Source of the DNA: Sulfuriferula thiophila
GTDB lineage: Bacteria; Pseudomonadota; Gammaproteobacteria; Burkholderiales; Sulfuriferulaceae
Direction: 5' to 3'
DNA length: 64,000 nucleotides
Assembly (NCBI RefSeq): GCF_003864975.1
Contig: NZ_BHGL01000001.1
Span: 1-64,000 of the forward strand
The notes below the pieces were generated by a model. It ran no database searches. It saw nothing but the letters and a program-made list of their open reading frames with translations, and was not told the origin of the DNA. A program made the translations under genes and the position numbers. Position 1 is the first letter of the stretch, and each line of letters begins with the position of its first letter. This document shows positions 25,280 to 35,789 of the stretch, one piece after another.

Positions 25280-27946
25280 ATGCAGCATAAAGCTATCCAT
25301 CGATACCGGATCATTCCGGTTGCAGGTGCCATTCTAATCATGGTTGCCTTGTTCACTGGCATAGTGGTGTTTTATGTCATGCAGCGTCATGCCGAGCACT
25401 TGCTCAGCAACAGCTTGCAATCTTCCCTGCAAAACCGTGAAGAACTGGCAAAATCAGAAATACAGCGTGGCATTGAAAAAATCTCCACTATTGCGACCCG
25501 ACCGCTGCTGATCGAGCAACTACAGCATGCCAACCATCGGCAAAATATTACGTCTGTCCGTGCTACGTTGGCTCGCGCGACGCAATCATTCTTGTCCACC
25601 GGTCTGAGCGCTGTCGCGCTGTACGATAAAAATGGCGAAGAACTGAGCCGTGCCGGGCACTTCGCCCAACACTATGATTTGGGCGTTCCCTTGCATACAC
25701 CTAGCGGCCAAGTGCAGTTGCTATCTGCCGGCAAACTCTTGCTACACGCTGAAATCAGCATCATCGATGGCGGAGAAGTGGTAGGCAAAGTGGTCGCCGA
25801 AAGCCCTCTGCCCGCCTTCAGCCTTATGTTCAGCAGCGCCAAAAACCTTGGTAAAACCGGGGAATTGGCGTTATGTGCATCGGAGGGCAGCAACATGCAG
25901 TGCTTTCCTACCACGCTTACATCACAACCGTTTGTACTCGCCAAACGGACACCACAAGGCGTACCGTTACCGATGACGCATGCGCTGGAAGGAGAAACGG
26001 GTTTCATTATCGCCAAGGATTACCGTGACCATCAAGTCATCGCTGCGTACACGCCCGTCGACAAACTTGGTCTCGGCCTGGTGTTAAAAATGGACAGCGC
26101 CGAGTTATATGCTCCCATCTGGCAGCAACTCTACGCCCTGTTACCGTTGCTGGCAGGCATCATCATTTTGGCCTTGCTCGCACTGCGCTTGCTATTTGCG
26201 CCGCTGGTCAACCGGTTGATCCATTCCGAACAACAGGCGCACAAAACCAGTGCCCGCCTGCGCGATAGCGAAGAACGCAGCCGTGCATTATTGGACAACG
26301 TTGACGAAGGCATCGTCAGTATCGGCGCCACCGGCATTATCGAACTCTTCAATCCGGGCTCTGAACGTATATTTGGCTACCATAGCGCAGAAGTGCTTGG
26401 CAAAAACATAGCCATACTCATGCCGGAACCTTTCCGCAGTGCGCACGATACCTATATCGCACGTTATCTGACTACGGGCGAAGCGCACGTCATTGGTATC
26501 GGACGTGAAGTGCCTGCACAGCGCAAAAATGGCGAGATTTTTCCCATCGATCTGCGTGTGTCGGAATTTTCCCTCGCTGGCCATCGCCAGTTCATCGGCA
26601 TCATGCGTGACATCACCGAGCGTAAAGCCAGCGAAGCCCGTATCACCCACCTGGCCAATCATGACGGCCTGACCAACTTGCCTAACCGCAATCTGGTACA
26701 GGACCGTATTCAACAGACCATCGCCTGGGCGCAACGCGCTGGCTCGCAATTCGCCGTAATGTTCATCGACCTCGACAAATTCAAGTTCATTAACGACACG
26801 CTCGGCCACGACACTGGGGATGCATTACTGCAAACCGTCGCGCAGCGACTCATTGCCGCGTTACGCACCGGCGATACCGTGGGTCGCCAGGGGGGTGATG
26901 AATTCATCGTATTGCTCGCCAGCCTGAGCGTCCCGGAAGATGCCGCGCTGGTTGCGAAAAAGATACTCGACAGCCTGGCCGAACCTTACCTGATTAGCGG
27001 ACACGAGCTGCATACCAGTGCCAGCATCGGCATTGCCGTCTATCCGCAAGATGGCGACAATGTCGACCTGCTGCTCAAAAACAGCGATACCGCCATGTAT
27101 CACGCCAAAGATGCCGGCCGCAGCAATTATCAGTTTTTTACCCATGAGATGAACGCCGCTGCAGCGGAACGACTCATGCTGGAAAATAACCTGCGCCAGG
27201 CCATCGATCGCAATGAGCTGTTACTGCAGTACCAACCCTTGGTCAGCCTCGCCGACGGCAAAATTATTGCCACGGAAGCATTATTACGCTGGCATCATCC
27301 CAGCCTGGGCCTGATCCCACCCAGCCAGTTTATCCCGATCGCTGAAGACTCGGGATTAATCGTACCGCTGGGAGAGTGGGTATTCAGACAAGCCTGCCAG
27401 CAGCTCAAACAATGGCACAATCAGGGCTTTGCTTTGCCGCGCATGGTGGTCAATCTCTCACCGCGGCAGTTTCGCCAGCCCAATCTGGTACAAACCTTTA
27501 CCGACATTCTTGATGAGATGGGGGTTGAACCCCAGCATGTAGGCCTGGAAATCACCGAGGGTGTCATCATGGAAAATCCTGAAGATTCGATCATCCTGCT
27601 CAAGCAACTGCAAGCACTGGGCATAGAACTATCGCTGGATGACTTTGGCACTGGCTACTCCAGCCTGAGTTATCTCAAACGTTTCCCTATCGACAAACTC
27701 AAAGTCGACAAGTCTTTTGTCCGTGATATTTCGACCGATCCAAACGATGAAGCCATGGTCGCCGCCATTATTGTCATGGCCCATCATCTGCATATCAAAG
27801 TCGTCGCAGAAGGCGTGGAAACCCAGCCGCAACTTGATTTCCTGCGCGAGCATGATTGCGACCAATATCAGGGTTACTACTTCAGCAAGGCACTCGCACC
27901 CGATGAGTTGTATACCAAATTCGGTGCTGAAGCGTTACTTGCATAA
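25280..27946 (+). CDS. Membrane PAS-GGDEF-EAL c-di-GMP enzyme
   Basis: 888 aa from ATG 25280 (GTG 25271 is an alternative). A membrane helix at about 12-35, a periplasmic double-Cache-like sensor (about 40-280), a second helix (about 283-305), a PAS domain (about 325-445), GGDEF (about 460-620) and EAL (about 630-885). The cyclase site is RQGGDEF with an RTGD inhibitory site 5 residues before it. The phosphodiesterase site has TEALLRWHHP, ITEGVIMEN and DDFGTGYSSL. Both catalytic cores look intact, so it could make or break c-di-GMP in response to an external signal. Confidence 0.92.
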   Translation: MQHKAIHRYRIIPVAGAILIMVALFTGIVVFYVMQRHAEHLLSNSLQSSLQNREELAKSEIQRGIEKISTIATRPLLIEQLQHANHRQNITSVRATLARATQSFLSTGLSAVALYDKNGEELSRAGHFAQHYDLGVPLHTPSGQVQLLSAGKLLLHAEISIIDGGEVVGKVVAESPLPAFSLMFSSAKNLGKTGELALCASEGSNMQCFPTTLTSQPFVLAKRTPQGVPLPMTHALEGETGFIIAKDYRDHQVIAAYTPVDKLGLGLVLKMDSAELYAPIWQQLYALLPLLAGIIILALLALRLLFAPLVNRLIHSEQQAHKTSARLRDSEERSRALLDNVDEGIVSIGATGIIELFNPGSERIFGYHSAEVLGKNIAILMPEPFRSAHDTYIARYLTTGEAHVIGIGREVPAQRKNGEIFPIDLRVSEFSLAGHRQFIGIMRDITERKASEARITHLANHDGLTNLPNRNLVQDRIQQTIAWAQRAGSQFAVMFIDLDKFKFINDTLGHDTGDALLQTVAQRLIAALRTGDTVGRQGGDEFIVLLASLSVPEDAALVAKKILDSLAEPYLISGHELHTSASIGIAVYPQDGDNVDLLLKNSDTAMYHAKDAGRSNYQFFTHEMNAAAAERLMLENNLRQAIDRNELLLQYQPLVSLADGKIIATEALLRWHHPSLGLIPPSQFIPIAEDSGLIVPLGEWVFRQACQQLKQWHNQGFALPRMVVNLSPRQFRQPNLVQTFTDILDEMGVEPQHVGLEITEGVIMENPEDSIILLKQLQALGIELSLDDFGTGYSSLSYLKRFPIDKLKVDKSFVRDISTDPNDEAMVAAIIVMAHHLHIKVVAEGVETQPQLDFLREHDCDQYQGYYFSKALAPDELYTKFGAEALLA

Positions 27947-28043
27947 AGCCATGCCCTAGTTGTCAACAAATCGTCATGCAGCTTTAAGATTACTGTCAGC
28001 TTGTTCTGGCATAATTGTTTATTTACCCTCGCGGGAGATGTGC

Positions 28044-29315
28044 TTGAAAATTCGTTTAGCAGCATCAGTCTGGCTAGTTTTACTCGCACCCGCTACGGTT
28101 CTGGCATCGAATAACGATGCCGTGACTGCACCTGTGCTACTGACCTTGCCGCAAGCGCAAGCCTTATTGCTGACCCACAGCCGGGACCTGCTGGTAGCGC
28201 AACGTGGTGTAGCGTCCGCCAAAGCATCGCAATTATCCGCCGCGGCACGCCCTAACCCGCAACTTTCTATCAATACGGTCAATATCAATCCACATAGCGT
28301 GGGCGCAGGCAGCCCTTATGAAAAACGCATGGATACGGTATTACGGATTGACCAACTGATCGAACGGGGTGACAAGCGTGATTTGCGCATAAAAACCGCG
28401 CAGCAACTGGAACTTGCCAGTGAAGCCGACCTGGCAGATATCACCCGTCAGCAGCGCATTGCGCTGTATAACGCCTACTATGACGTGGCTTACGCCCAGG
28501 AAAAAATCAAGCTGACCGCAGATGCCGCAGAACTGGCAACAACGGCACAGAAAAAAGCCGAACTGCGTCTCTCTGCTGGTGATATCGCCGCGGCAGAAGT
28601 GGCACGCATCCGGGTTGACACCCTCCGCGCCCAGAATGACGCAGAACAGGCCGTAGCGGATGCGGCCAATGCGCGTATTGCGCTAGCCTATTTGCTCGGC
28701 CTGGATAATCAGGCAGCGCAGATACAAGTCGAAGCAGACTGGCCCGCGACCAGTGACATCAACACCGCCGCTGATTTCGACAGCTTGATCGCACGCCGAG
28801 CCGATGTGCAGGCGGCGCAGGCACGTGTCGATGCCGCACGCCAATTCAAGGAACTGATACGAGCCCAGCGCACCCGGGATATTTCAGTTGGCGCACAAGT
28901 GGAACACTACCCGGGCGCAACCGAAAATACGGTAGGGTTAGGCATCAGCTTCCCGCTGTTCCTGGGCAATAACTTCGAAGGCGATATCCGCAACGCGGAA
29001 ATCACGCTCAGCTCGGCTGAAGATAATCTCGAACGCGTACGCGCCCTGGCATTAAGCGAGCTGAATCGCACCCGCGCCGCCCTGCTGAATAGCCAGGCAC
29101 GCTTGCTCCGCTATCAAACCAGTCTGCTGCCGGCTGCGCACAAGGCCATGAATGCCGCTGAATTCGGTTTTGCCAATGGCGCCATTTCTGCCGTTGAATT
29201 ACTGGATGCCCGCCGTACCTGGCGCGCCATCCAGCTCGAAGCGCTTAGCGCACAATCCGATTACGCACGCTCAGTCGCCATCTGGCGTACCAACACTAAA
29301 ATTGCTCAGGAATAA
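28044..29315 (+). CDS. Outer-membrane efflux channel (TolC/CusC type)
   Basis: About 423 aa. TTG 28044 is favoured because GGGAG lies 6 nt upstream; ATG 28038 leaves only 0-1 nt spacing. The signal peptide (KIRLAASVWLVLL...VLA) is followed by two OEP repeats, each rich in long helices (QAQALLLTHSRDLLVAQRGV; QAARVDAARQF-type elements). It forms the outer-membrane exit of the RND pump encoded by the next two genes. The translation start is the only doubtful part. Confidence 0.88.
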   Translation: MKIRLAASVWLVLLAPATVLASNNDAVTAPVLLTLPQAQALLLTHSRDLLVAQRGVASAKASQLSAAARPNPQLSINTVNINPHSVGAGSPYEKRMDTVLRIDQLIERGDKRDLRIKTAQQLELASEADLADITRQQRIALYNAYYDVAYAQEKIKLTADAAELATTAQKKAELRLSAGDIAAAEVARIRVDTLRAQNDAEQAVADAANARIALAYLLGLDNQAAQIQVEADWPATSDINTAADFDSLIARRADVQAAQARVDAARQFKELIRAQRTRDISVGAQVEHYPGATENTVGLGISFPLFLGNNFEGDIRNAEITLSSAEDNLERVRALALSELNRTRAALLNSQARLLRYQTSLLPAAHKAMNAAEFGFANGAISAVELLDARRTWRAIQLEALSAQSDYARSVAIWRTNTKIAQE

Positions 29316-29318
29316 ATT

Positions 29319-30467
29319 ATGAAGAAGTCGTATTTATGGCTCATGCTCATCGCCGCCGGCGTGGTTGGAGGAGGCGCTTACTATCAGTACAAATCGCACT
29401 CTGCCGCTCCTGCTGAATATAAAGTCAAAGCCAAAGCCGATACAGACATCTTGCAATATGCCCCCGGCGCACCTCAGCTTACGGCCATACACAGCGAAGT
29501 CGTGCAGCGTGTGCCCGTGCCGCTGGCCGACCCGCTGAACGGCAAGGTCACCTATAACGAAAACCTGACGGCACGTATTGCCGCCCCGATCAGCGGACGT
29601 GTACTGTCGATTAAAGCCGAACTCGGTGATAGTGTCCGCGCCGGGCAAACCCTGTTATTGATGGATGCGCCCGATCTGGGCAATGCCATTGCCGACACAG
29701 AAAAAGCCACTGCCGACGTCAGACTCAAGCAGCTAGCCCTGAACCGCGCACATACCCTGTATCAAGGCGAGGCCATGGCACGCAAAGATCTGGAGGCCGC
29801 TGAGTCTGATTATGCCGCGTCCAATGCCGAGGCCCGTCGCGCTGCGTTACGCCTCAAGAACCTGATGCCCAACGGCATGAGCAATACCAATGAAGGTTAC
29901 GCATTACGCAGCCCGATAGCCGGTGTGGTAGCCCAGCGCCAGGTTAACCCCGGCGAAGAAATCCGCCCGGATCTGGCCGACCCGTTATTCACGATTACCA
30001 ACCCGGATCAAGTCTGGGTAAGCGTGGATCTGCCAGAGAACCTGATTGCCAAAGCACGCATAGGCCGCCCGGTTAGTATCGCGGTCGATGCCTATCCCGA
30101 CAAGCAATTCAATGGTCGCATCGAAAAAATAGCACCGGCACTTGATCCGGTTACCCGCCGCATTACTGTGCGCTGTTCAGTCGATAACGCGGAACAACTG
30201 CTCAAACCGGAAATGTATGCACGGGTGACCCTGATCGCAGATATCAGCCGCACGGCTTTCCGCATCCCCAATACCGCGCTGGTAACGGATGGTTTATACA
30301 GCTATGTATTCATCGAGCATGCGCCGGGCGTATTACAGAAGCGCAAGGTAGTGCTCAGCGCTCAAGATCGTGATTTCAGTTATACCGTTGATGGCCTGAA
30401 AGCAAATGATCGTATCGTCACTGCCGGAGCCTTGTTGCTTAATTCCGAACTTGGCGCAGCCAAATAA
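29319..30467 (+). CDS. RND efflux periplasmic adaptor (CusB/CzcB type)
   Basis: 382 aa. An N-terminal anchor (about 4-22), a barrel-sandwich hybrid with ISGRVLSIKAELGDSVRAGQ, a helical hairpin (about 120-190) and beta-barrel or membrane-proximal domains (VWVSVDLPENLIAKARIGRP; LDPVTRRITVRCSVDN). It links the inner-membrane pump to the outer channel. No Met/His metal cluster characteristic of CusB is seen at the N-terminus, so the substrate is open. Confidence 0.9.
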   Translation: MKKSYLWLMLIAAGVVGGGAYYQYKSHSAAPAEYKVKAKADTDILQYAPGAPQLTAIHSEVVQRVPVPLADPLNGKVTYNENLTARIAAPISGRVLSIKAELGDSVRAGQTLLLMDAPDLGNAIADTEKATADVRLKQLALNRAHTLYQGEAMARKDLEAAESDYAASNAEARRAALRLKNLMPNGMSNTNEGYALRSPIAGVVAQRQVNPGEEIRPDLADPLFTITNPDQVWVSVDLPENLIAKARIGRPVSIAVDAYPDKQFNGRIEKIAPALDPVTRRITVRCSVDNAEQLLKPEMYARVTLIADISRTAFRIPNTALVTDGLYSYVFIEHAPGVLQKRKVVLSAQDRDFSYTVDGLKANDRIVTAGALLLNSELGAAK

Positions 30468-30478
30468 CGAGGCGCCCC

Positions 30479-33400
30479 ATGTTAGATAAACTCATTACTT
30501 TCGCGCTGCAACAGCGCGTATTCATCCTGCTGTTGACGGGCGCATTATTGCTGCTAGGCATGAATGCGCTGGACAATCTGCCCATAGAGGCCTTCCCGGA
30601 TGTGCAGGATGTGCAGGTGCAAGTGGTCACTCAGGCCATAGGCCAGGCCCCGGAAGAAGTGGAGCGTACCGTCACCCTGCCTATCGAACGCGAAATGAGC
30701 GGCGTGTCACGCATTACCCAGTTGCGCTCGGTATCCATCACCGGTTTATCCATCGTTACCCTGACGTTTTCCGATGGCACGGACGATTACTTTGCCCGCC
30801 AGCAGGTACTGGAAAAACTGCAGAATGTCACACTACCCAGCGGCGTTCAACCTACTCTGGCACCCCTCACCACTGCCGTCGGCGAGATTTATCGTTATGT
30901 ACTGGAAGCCCCGGCCAGCATGCCGATTTCCGAGATTCGTGCGATTCAGGACTGGCAGATCCGTCCGGCGTTACGCATGGTTAAAGGCGTAGCCGACGTG
31001 GTCAGCTTTGGTGGCGTCATTCGTGAATACCAGGTCAGAGCCAACCCCTATGCGCTGAAAAAATACGGCGTCACGCTGAATCAGGTAGCGCAGGCACTGG
31101 CCGTTAACAGTGCCAATACCGGCGGCGGGTTATTGCGGCGCGGGGATGAGTCGCTGGTCGTACGCGGGCAGGGGCTGTTCAATAGCCTGGGTGACATTGC
31201 TCATGTGGTGATCACCGCCAAAGATGGTAAGACTGTGCAAGTTGGAGACATCGGTGAGGTAGCCATAGGCGAACGCACCCGTTCCGGGGTAGTCGCATTC
31301 AACGATCAGGACAATGTGGTCGAAGGCATCGTGCAGATGGTCAAAGCGCAGAATGCCGCAAAAGTAGTCGCCGATCTCAAGCTCAAAATCGATGACATCA
31401 ATGCAAAACTGCCTCCCGGCGTAAAGATGCACACCATCTATGACCGCACCCAACTGATCAAGCACACCGTGCACACGGTGACAGAAAACCTGATCATGGG
31501 TGCAGCACTGGTCATCACCATACTTATCGTATTTTTACGCAATTGGCGGGCAGCATTGATCGTCGCCGCCATCATCCCGCTGGCGCTGTTGTTTGCTTTT
31601 GTGCTGATGGATGCGCGTGGTGTATCCGCTAACCTGATTTCACTTGGGGCGGTCGACTTCGGTATCATCATTGATAGTGCGGTGGTACTGGTAGAGGCAT
31701 TGATGGTACGACTGGCAGCAGGCAACCTGAATGCGGCACACAATACGGTCACCTGGCGTACTCATGCACTCAAGCAAACCGCAATTGAGCTGGGCCATCC
31801 GATTCTGTTCTCCAAGGCCATTATTATTCTGGCGTTCCTGCCGATTTTTACCTTCCAGCGCGTGGAAGGCAAAATCTTCACCCCGGTGGCATTAACGCTG
31901 AGTTTTGCACTGCTCGGTGCCTTGATCCTCACGCTTACGCTAATCCCGACTTTACTGTCCTATACGCTGAAGAACAACGGCATGGCAGAAAAGCACAGCA
32001 ACTGGATGCATGCATTGCAGCAACGCTACCGTGCTCTGTTGCTTTGGGCCGAATTGCGTTTCAAAACGATACTGGCGGGTTCGCTCGCCTTACTGGTCAT
32101 CGCCCTGGCCGGCGCGCCGATGCTGGGTAGCGAGTTTTTGCCCAAGCTGGATGAAGGCAATATCTGGTTAACCATCAGCCTGCCACCGCAAACTGCGCTG
32201 GATAAAACCAAGGACATCGAACGCGAAGTGCGCGCAATCTTGCGTAGCTATCCGGAGGTCGGCAATGTAATCACCCACGTCGGCCGTCCGGATGATGGCA
32301 CCGATCCGAAAGGGCCCAACAACATGGAGATCCTGGCCGACCTGAAACCGCGCGAGACCTGGCATTTCGCCAGTAAAGAAGCCTTGATCGAGAGCATAAC
32401 AGCCAAGCTCAAACACATACCGGGATTGCCAACCAATTTCTCGCAGGTGATACAGGATAACGTTGAGGAAGCGATGTCCGGGGTCAAAGGCGAAATTTCG
32501 GTGAAGGTATTCGGACCGGATCTGGATATCCTGCAGGACAAAGCCGACCAGATTGCTTCCATTCTTGCTGAGACCCCCGGTGCCAGCGATGTGGCGGCTA
32601 TTCAGGTGGGTGGCCAGACCGAGCTCAACATCGTCCTCGACCGCGCCAAGATGGGCCGCCTGGGTATCAATGTCGCCGATGCCAATAGCGTGATTCAAAC
32701 CGCGCTCGCCGGTCAGGCTGTCAACAGTTTCTACGAAGGCGAGCGGCGCTTCGATGTGACCCTGCGTCTCGACAAGCCTTATCGCGATGCGGTAGATGAT
32801 GTCGGTGATTTGCAAGTCGCACTGCCGAATGGGACGGGAACAATTGCACTGAGTGATATTGCGACCATTTCCATCAAACAGGGCGCTTCACGCATCAGTC
32901 GTGAAGGGGGCGGCCGTAATGTGTCAATCAAATCCAACCTGCTGGGACGCGACCAGGGCAGTTTCGTGGCCGAAGCTCAGCAACGCGTAAAGGAGCAGGT
33001 CAAATTACCGCCCGGTTACAGCATCACCTGGGGTGGTCAATTCGAGAATCAGCAACGGGCCATGAAGCGCCTGAAGATCATCGTGCCTATCAGCCTGTTC
33101 ATGATTTTCTCGTTATTGTTCTGGGCGTTCAAATCAGTACGTTTAGCTGGCCTGGTATTAATGATGGTGCCGTTTACCCTGATCGGCGGCATCGCCGGGC
33201 TGGGCTTGGCCGGGCTGCATTTATCCGTCTCTGCGGCAGTCGGCTTCATTGCCGTAGCCGGGATTTCCGTACAGAATGGTGTCATCATGATGGAACAGAT
33301 CATCGACCTGCTGCGTAACGGAGCTGACATGCGTACAGCGGTGCTGGACGGCGCAGTACAGCGCCTGCGGCCCATCCTGATGACTGCGCTGATGGCCGGG

Positions 33401-33574
33401 CTGGGTTTACTCCCTGCGGCTCTGTCGCACGGCATCGGTTCTGAAACCCAGCGTCCATTCGCTGTGGTGATTGTGGGTGGTATCGTCTCAGCCACCCTGT
33501 TTACTCTATTGCTGCTGCCACTCGCTTTCCAGCGCGCGGCAATCTCCAAACCTGTCGAATCCATTCCTGAGTGA
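30479..33574 (+). CDS. Heavy-metal-type RND pump (CzcA/CusA family)
   Basis: 1031 aa with the RND 12-helix, two-loop layout. The HME-RND signature is DFGIIIDSAVVLVEALM in TM4, with acidic proton-relay residues. The N-terminus has NLPIEAFPDVQDVQVQV and the central loop has PKGPNNMEILADLKP. It exports metal cations (Zn, Co, Ni, Cd or Cu/Ag) by proton exchange; the specific metal cannot be told by eye. It forms the operon OMF-adaptor-pump-regulator-kinase. Confidence 0.93.
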   Translation: MLDKLITFALQQRVFILLLTGALLLLGMNALDNLPIEAFPDVQDVQVQVVTQAIGQAPEEVERTVTLPIEREMSGVSRITQLRSVSITGLSIVTLTFSDGTDDYFARQQVLEKLQNVTLPSGVQPTLAPLTTAVGEIYRYVLEAPASMPISEIRAIQDWQIRPALRMVKGVADVVSFGGVIREYQVRANPYALKKYGVTLNQVAQALAVNSANTGGGLLRRGDESLVVRGQGLFNSLGDIAHVVITAKDGKTVQVGDIGEVAIGERTRSGVVAFNDQDNVVEGIVQMVKAQNAAKVVADLKLKIDDINAKLPPGVKMHTIYDRTQLIKHTVHTVTENLIMGAALVITILIVFLRNWRAALIVAAIIPLALLFAFVLMDARGVSANLISLGAVDFGIIIDSAVVLVEALMVRLAAGNLNAAHNTVTWRTHALKQTAIELGHPILFSKAIIILAFLPIFTFQRVEGKIFTPVALTLSFALLGALILTLTLIPTLLSYTLKNNGMAEKHSNWMHALQQRYRALLLWAELRFKTILAGSLALLVIALAGAPMLGSEFLPKLDEGNIWLTISLPPQTALDKTKDIEREVRAILRSYPEVGNVITHVGRPDDGTDPKGPNNMEILADLKPRETWHFASKEALIESITAKLKHIPGLPTNFSQVIQDNVEEAMSGVKGEISVKVFGPDLDILQDKADQIASILAETPGASDVAAIQVGGQTELNIVLDRAKMGRLGINVADANSVIQTALAGQAVNSFYEGERRFDVTLRLDKPYRDAVDDVGDLQVALPNGTGTIALSDIATISIKQGASRISREGGGRNVSIKSNLLGRDQGSFVAEAQQRVKEQVKLPPGYSITWGGQFENQQRAMKRLKIIVPISLFMIFSLLFWAFKSVRLAGLVLMMVPFTLIGGIAGLGLAGLHLSVSAAVGFIAVAGISVQNGVIMMEQIIDLLRNGADMRTAVLDGAVQRLRPILMTALMAGLGLLPAALSHGIGSETQRPFAVVIVGGIVSATLFTLLLLPLAFQRAAISKPVESIPE

Positions 33575-33581
33575 GGTGTAT

Positions 33582-34271
33582 ATGCGCGTTTTAATCGTAG
33601 AAGATGATGATCTGCTGGCTGCCGGACTGGTCCGTGCACTGGACCAGACTGGTTATGCGGTTGACCGGGTGAACAGTGGCGAGCGCGCTGATCTGGCGCT
33701 CAGTTCCGAGACTTATGATCTGGTGGTGCTGGATATCGGCTTGCCGGGCATAGACGGCTTTAGCGTATTGAAGCGTTTGCGTACGCGTGGCCAGACCTGT
33801 CCGGTGCTGATACTGACCGCACGGGATGCAGTAACTGATCGGGTGCGCGGGCTGGATTTAGGCGCCGATGATTACATGGTCAAACCTTTCGCCTTAAGCG
33901 AATTCGAAGCCCGCCTGCGCGCGCTGGTGCGACGTGGCGTGCAGCTGAACAGCGCCCAGCTGGTATGCGGCAACCTGATACTGGATACGCTGGCACATCG
34001 TGCCTGGCTGAACCAGGCACCGCTCAACCTGACCGCACGCGAATGGGGAGTGCTGGAATATCTGTTGATGCGGCAAGGCCAGGTGTTGAGCAAAGATAAA
34101 ATCTTACAGGCTGTGTGTAGCTGGGATGAGACCATCAGCCCGAATGCCATCGAAGTCTATATGTCGCGGCTGCGCAACAAGCTGGAGCCGGCGGGCGTCA
34201 ACATTCGCACCATACGCGGATTTGGCTATCTGTTAGAAGCTGACGATACTACGCAGCATGCGTCAGCCTAG
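33582..34271 (+). CDS. OmpR-family response regulator
   Basis: 229 aa from ATG 33582 (GAGG upstream). Receiver domain: VEDDD (acidic pocket), phosphoacceptor Asp51 in LVVLDIGLPG, Lys in DYMVKPF. C-terminal winged helix (about 130-222) with LTAREWGVLEYL and SRLRNKLEPAGVNIRTIRGFGY. It likely controls the pump operon in response to the kinase that follows; it overlaps that gene by 14 nt. Confidence 0.93.
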   Translation: MRVLIVEDDDLLAAGLVRALDQTGYAVDRVNSGERADLALSSETYDLVVLDIGLPGIDGFSVLKRLRTRGQTCPVLILTARDAVTDRVRGLDLGADDYMVKPFALSEFEARLRALVRRGVQLNSAQLVCGNLILDTLAHRAWLNQAPLNLTAREWGVLEYLLMRQGQVLSKDKILQAVCSWDETISPNAIEVYMSRLRNKLEPAGVNIRTIRGFGYLLEADDTTQHASA

Positions 34272-35628
34272 CTTAAAACGCTTATTGCTGGGCTGGCTGC
34301 TGGGCCCGCTGCTGGGCCTGCTGGCCATCGCCTCGGCTGGCGCATTTTACATCGCCAGAACCTCCGCTACCGATGCCTATGACAAAGCATTACTGGATCC
34401 CATCCAGGCATTGAGCCAGCACATCGAAACAGTGAATAACAAACCCGTGCTAAAAATGGCACCGGAATCCCTGCACTCGCTGTTCACGGATGCCTATGAC
34501 AGCCTGTACTACCAGCTTGCCACTAATGACGGTCATGTATTTGAAGGCAACCTGCGTCTGCCAACTCCACCACATTTAACTACCAAACCGCTATTTTATA
34601 ATGCCAGCGTCAATGGTAGTGACGTCCGGGTTGCCGCATTACGCCTGGAGCTGGATGACAGCCCGGATGCTGTCGTGATCCAGATTGCCGAGACCCTCTC
34701 CAAACGCGATCGCAATCTGTACGAGATCTTGGCAATTATGATTGCACCCGCGCTAGTCATGGTGCTGGCTGCGGTATTGCTGGTCTGGTTTGGCATTAGC
34801 CGCGGCCTCACGCCGCTCCAGAAATTGCAGGCCGAAATCGCCGCACGCTCGCTACGCGATTTGCGCCCGGTACCGGAAGACCATGCGCCGGAGGAAGTGC
34901 GCCCGGTTATCGCATCCCTTAACACGCTATTAAATAATCTGGCGGCGGCTATTGATGGCCAGCAACGGTTTCTCGCCAATGCCGCGCATCAATTACGTAC
35001 CCCGTTAGCCGGACTGCAAACCCAGGTAGAGGTGGCGCTGCGTAAAGATATGCCTGCCGAATTACGCGCTACATTTGAGCAGTTGCTCACCGCCACTCAG
35101 CGCGCGGCTCATCTCGCCAACCAGTTGCTGACTCTGGCACGGGCTGAACCCGGCGCATTGCATCTGATGGCGATGCAGAACTTAAATCTGGCCACATTGA
35201 TCGAAGATGTGATCGGACAATGGCTGGGACGTGCCAAAGCTAAGCATATTGATCTGGGGTTTGAGATTACCTCTGCCGAACTGTCGGGCGACCCTCTGCT
35301 GATTGGTGAACTGGTTGCCAACCTGATTGATAATGCCATTCGCTACACGCCTGAAGATGGTTATGTCACGGTACGCTGTTATCAGGATGGCGGGGCAGTA
35401 TTGGAAGTGGATGACAACGGTATTGGCATACCCGAATCGCAACGTGAAAAAGTACTGGAGCGCTTCTATCGTGTTGATGGTAGCCCCGGCAATGGCTGTG
35501 GACTGGGGCTCGCCATTGTTCAGGAAATTGCCAAATTACACGGTGCCGAATTAACCATTTCCACCCCTGACCATGCACGCGGTACGCGAATAAAAGTACG
35601 TTTTCCATTACAAACCGGCCGATCCTAA
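34258..35628 (+). CDS. Sensor histidine kinase (TctE/QseC-like)
   Basis: 456 aa. Two membrane helices (about 9-33 and 157-180) enclose a periplasmic sensor of ~120 residues of the 2CSK-N type. A linker is followed by the phosphorylated His244 in NAAHQLRTPLAG, then N box NLIDNAIRYTP, G1 DDNGIGIPE and G2 GNGCGLGLAIV. It partners the preceding regulator. No obvious metal-binding cluster is seen in the sensor. Confidence 0.92.
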   Translation: MRQPSLKRLLLGWLLGPLLGLLAIASAGAFYIARTSATDAYDKALLDPIQALSQHIETVNNKPVLKMAPESLHSLFTDAYDSLYYQLATNDGHVFEGNLRLPTPPHLTTKPLFYNASVNGSDVRVAALRLELDDSPDAVVIQIAETLSKRDRNLYEILAIMIAPALVMVLAAVLLVWFGISRGLTPLQKLQAEIAARSLRDLRPVPEDHAPEEVRPVIASLNTLLNNLAAAIDGQQRFLANAAHQLRTPLAGLQTQVEVALRKDMPAELRATFEQLLTATQRAAHLANQLLTLARAEPGALHLMAMQNLNLATLIEDVIGQWLGRAKAKHIDLGFEITSAELSGDPLLIGELVANLIDNAIRYTPEDGYVTVRCYQDGGAVLEVDDNGIGIPESQREKVLERFYRVDGSPGNGCGLGLAIVQEIAKLHGAELTISTPDHARGTRIKVRFPLQTGRS

Positions 35629-35789
35629 TTCCTCTCGACTGCTGACAGCACAGCCGCTCACGCGCTTGTAATTCTAGCGTAATCAACTAAGCTGAAAGTC
35701 TCTCTGCTACAAGATGATGGGCAGTATGCCGTGTCCTGTTCGCTATTCTGATATCAGGAAAATCCATACTGTTTAGGAGGAGGATAACC

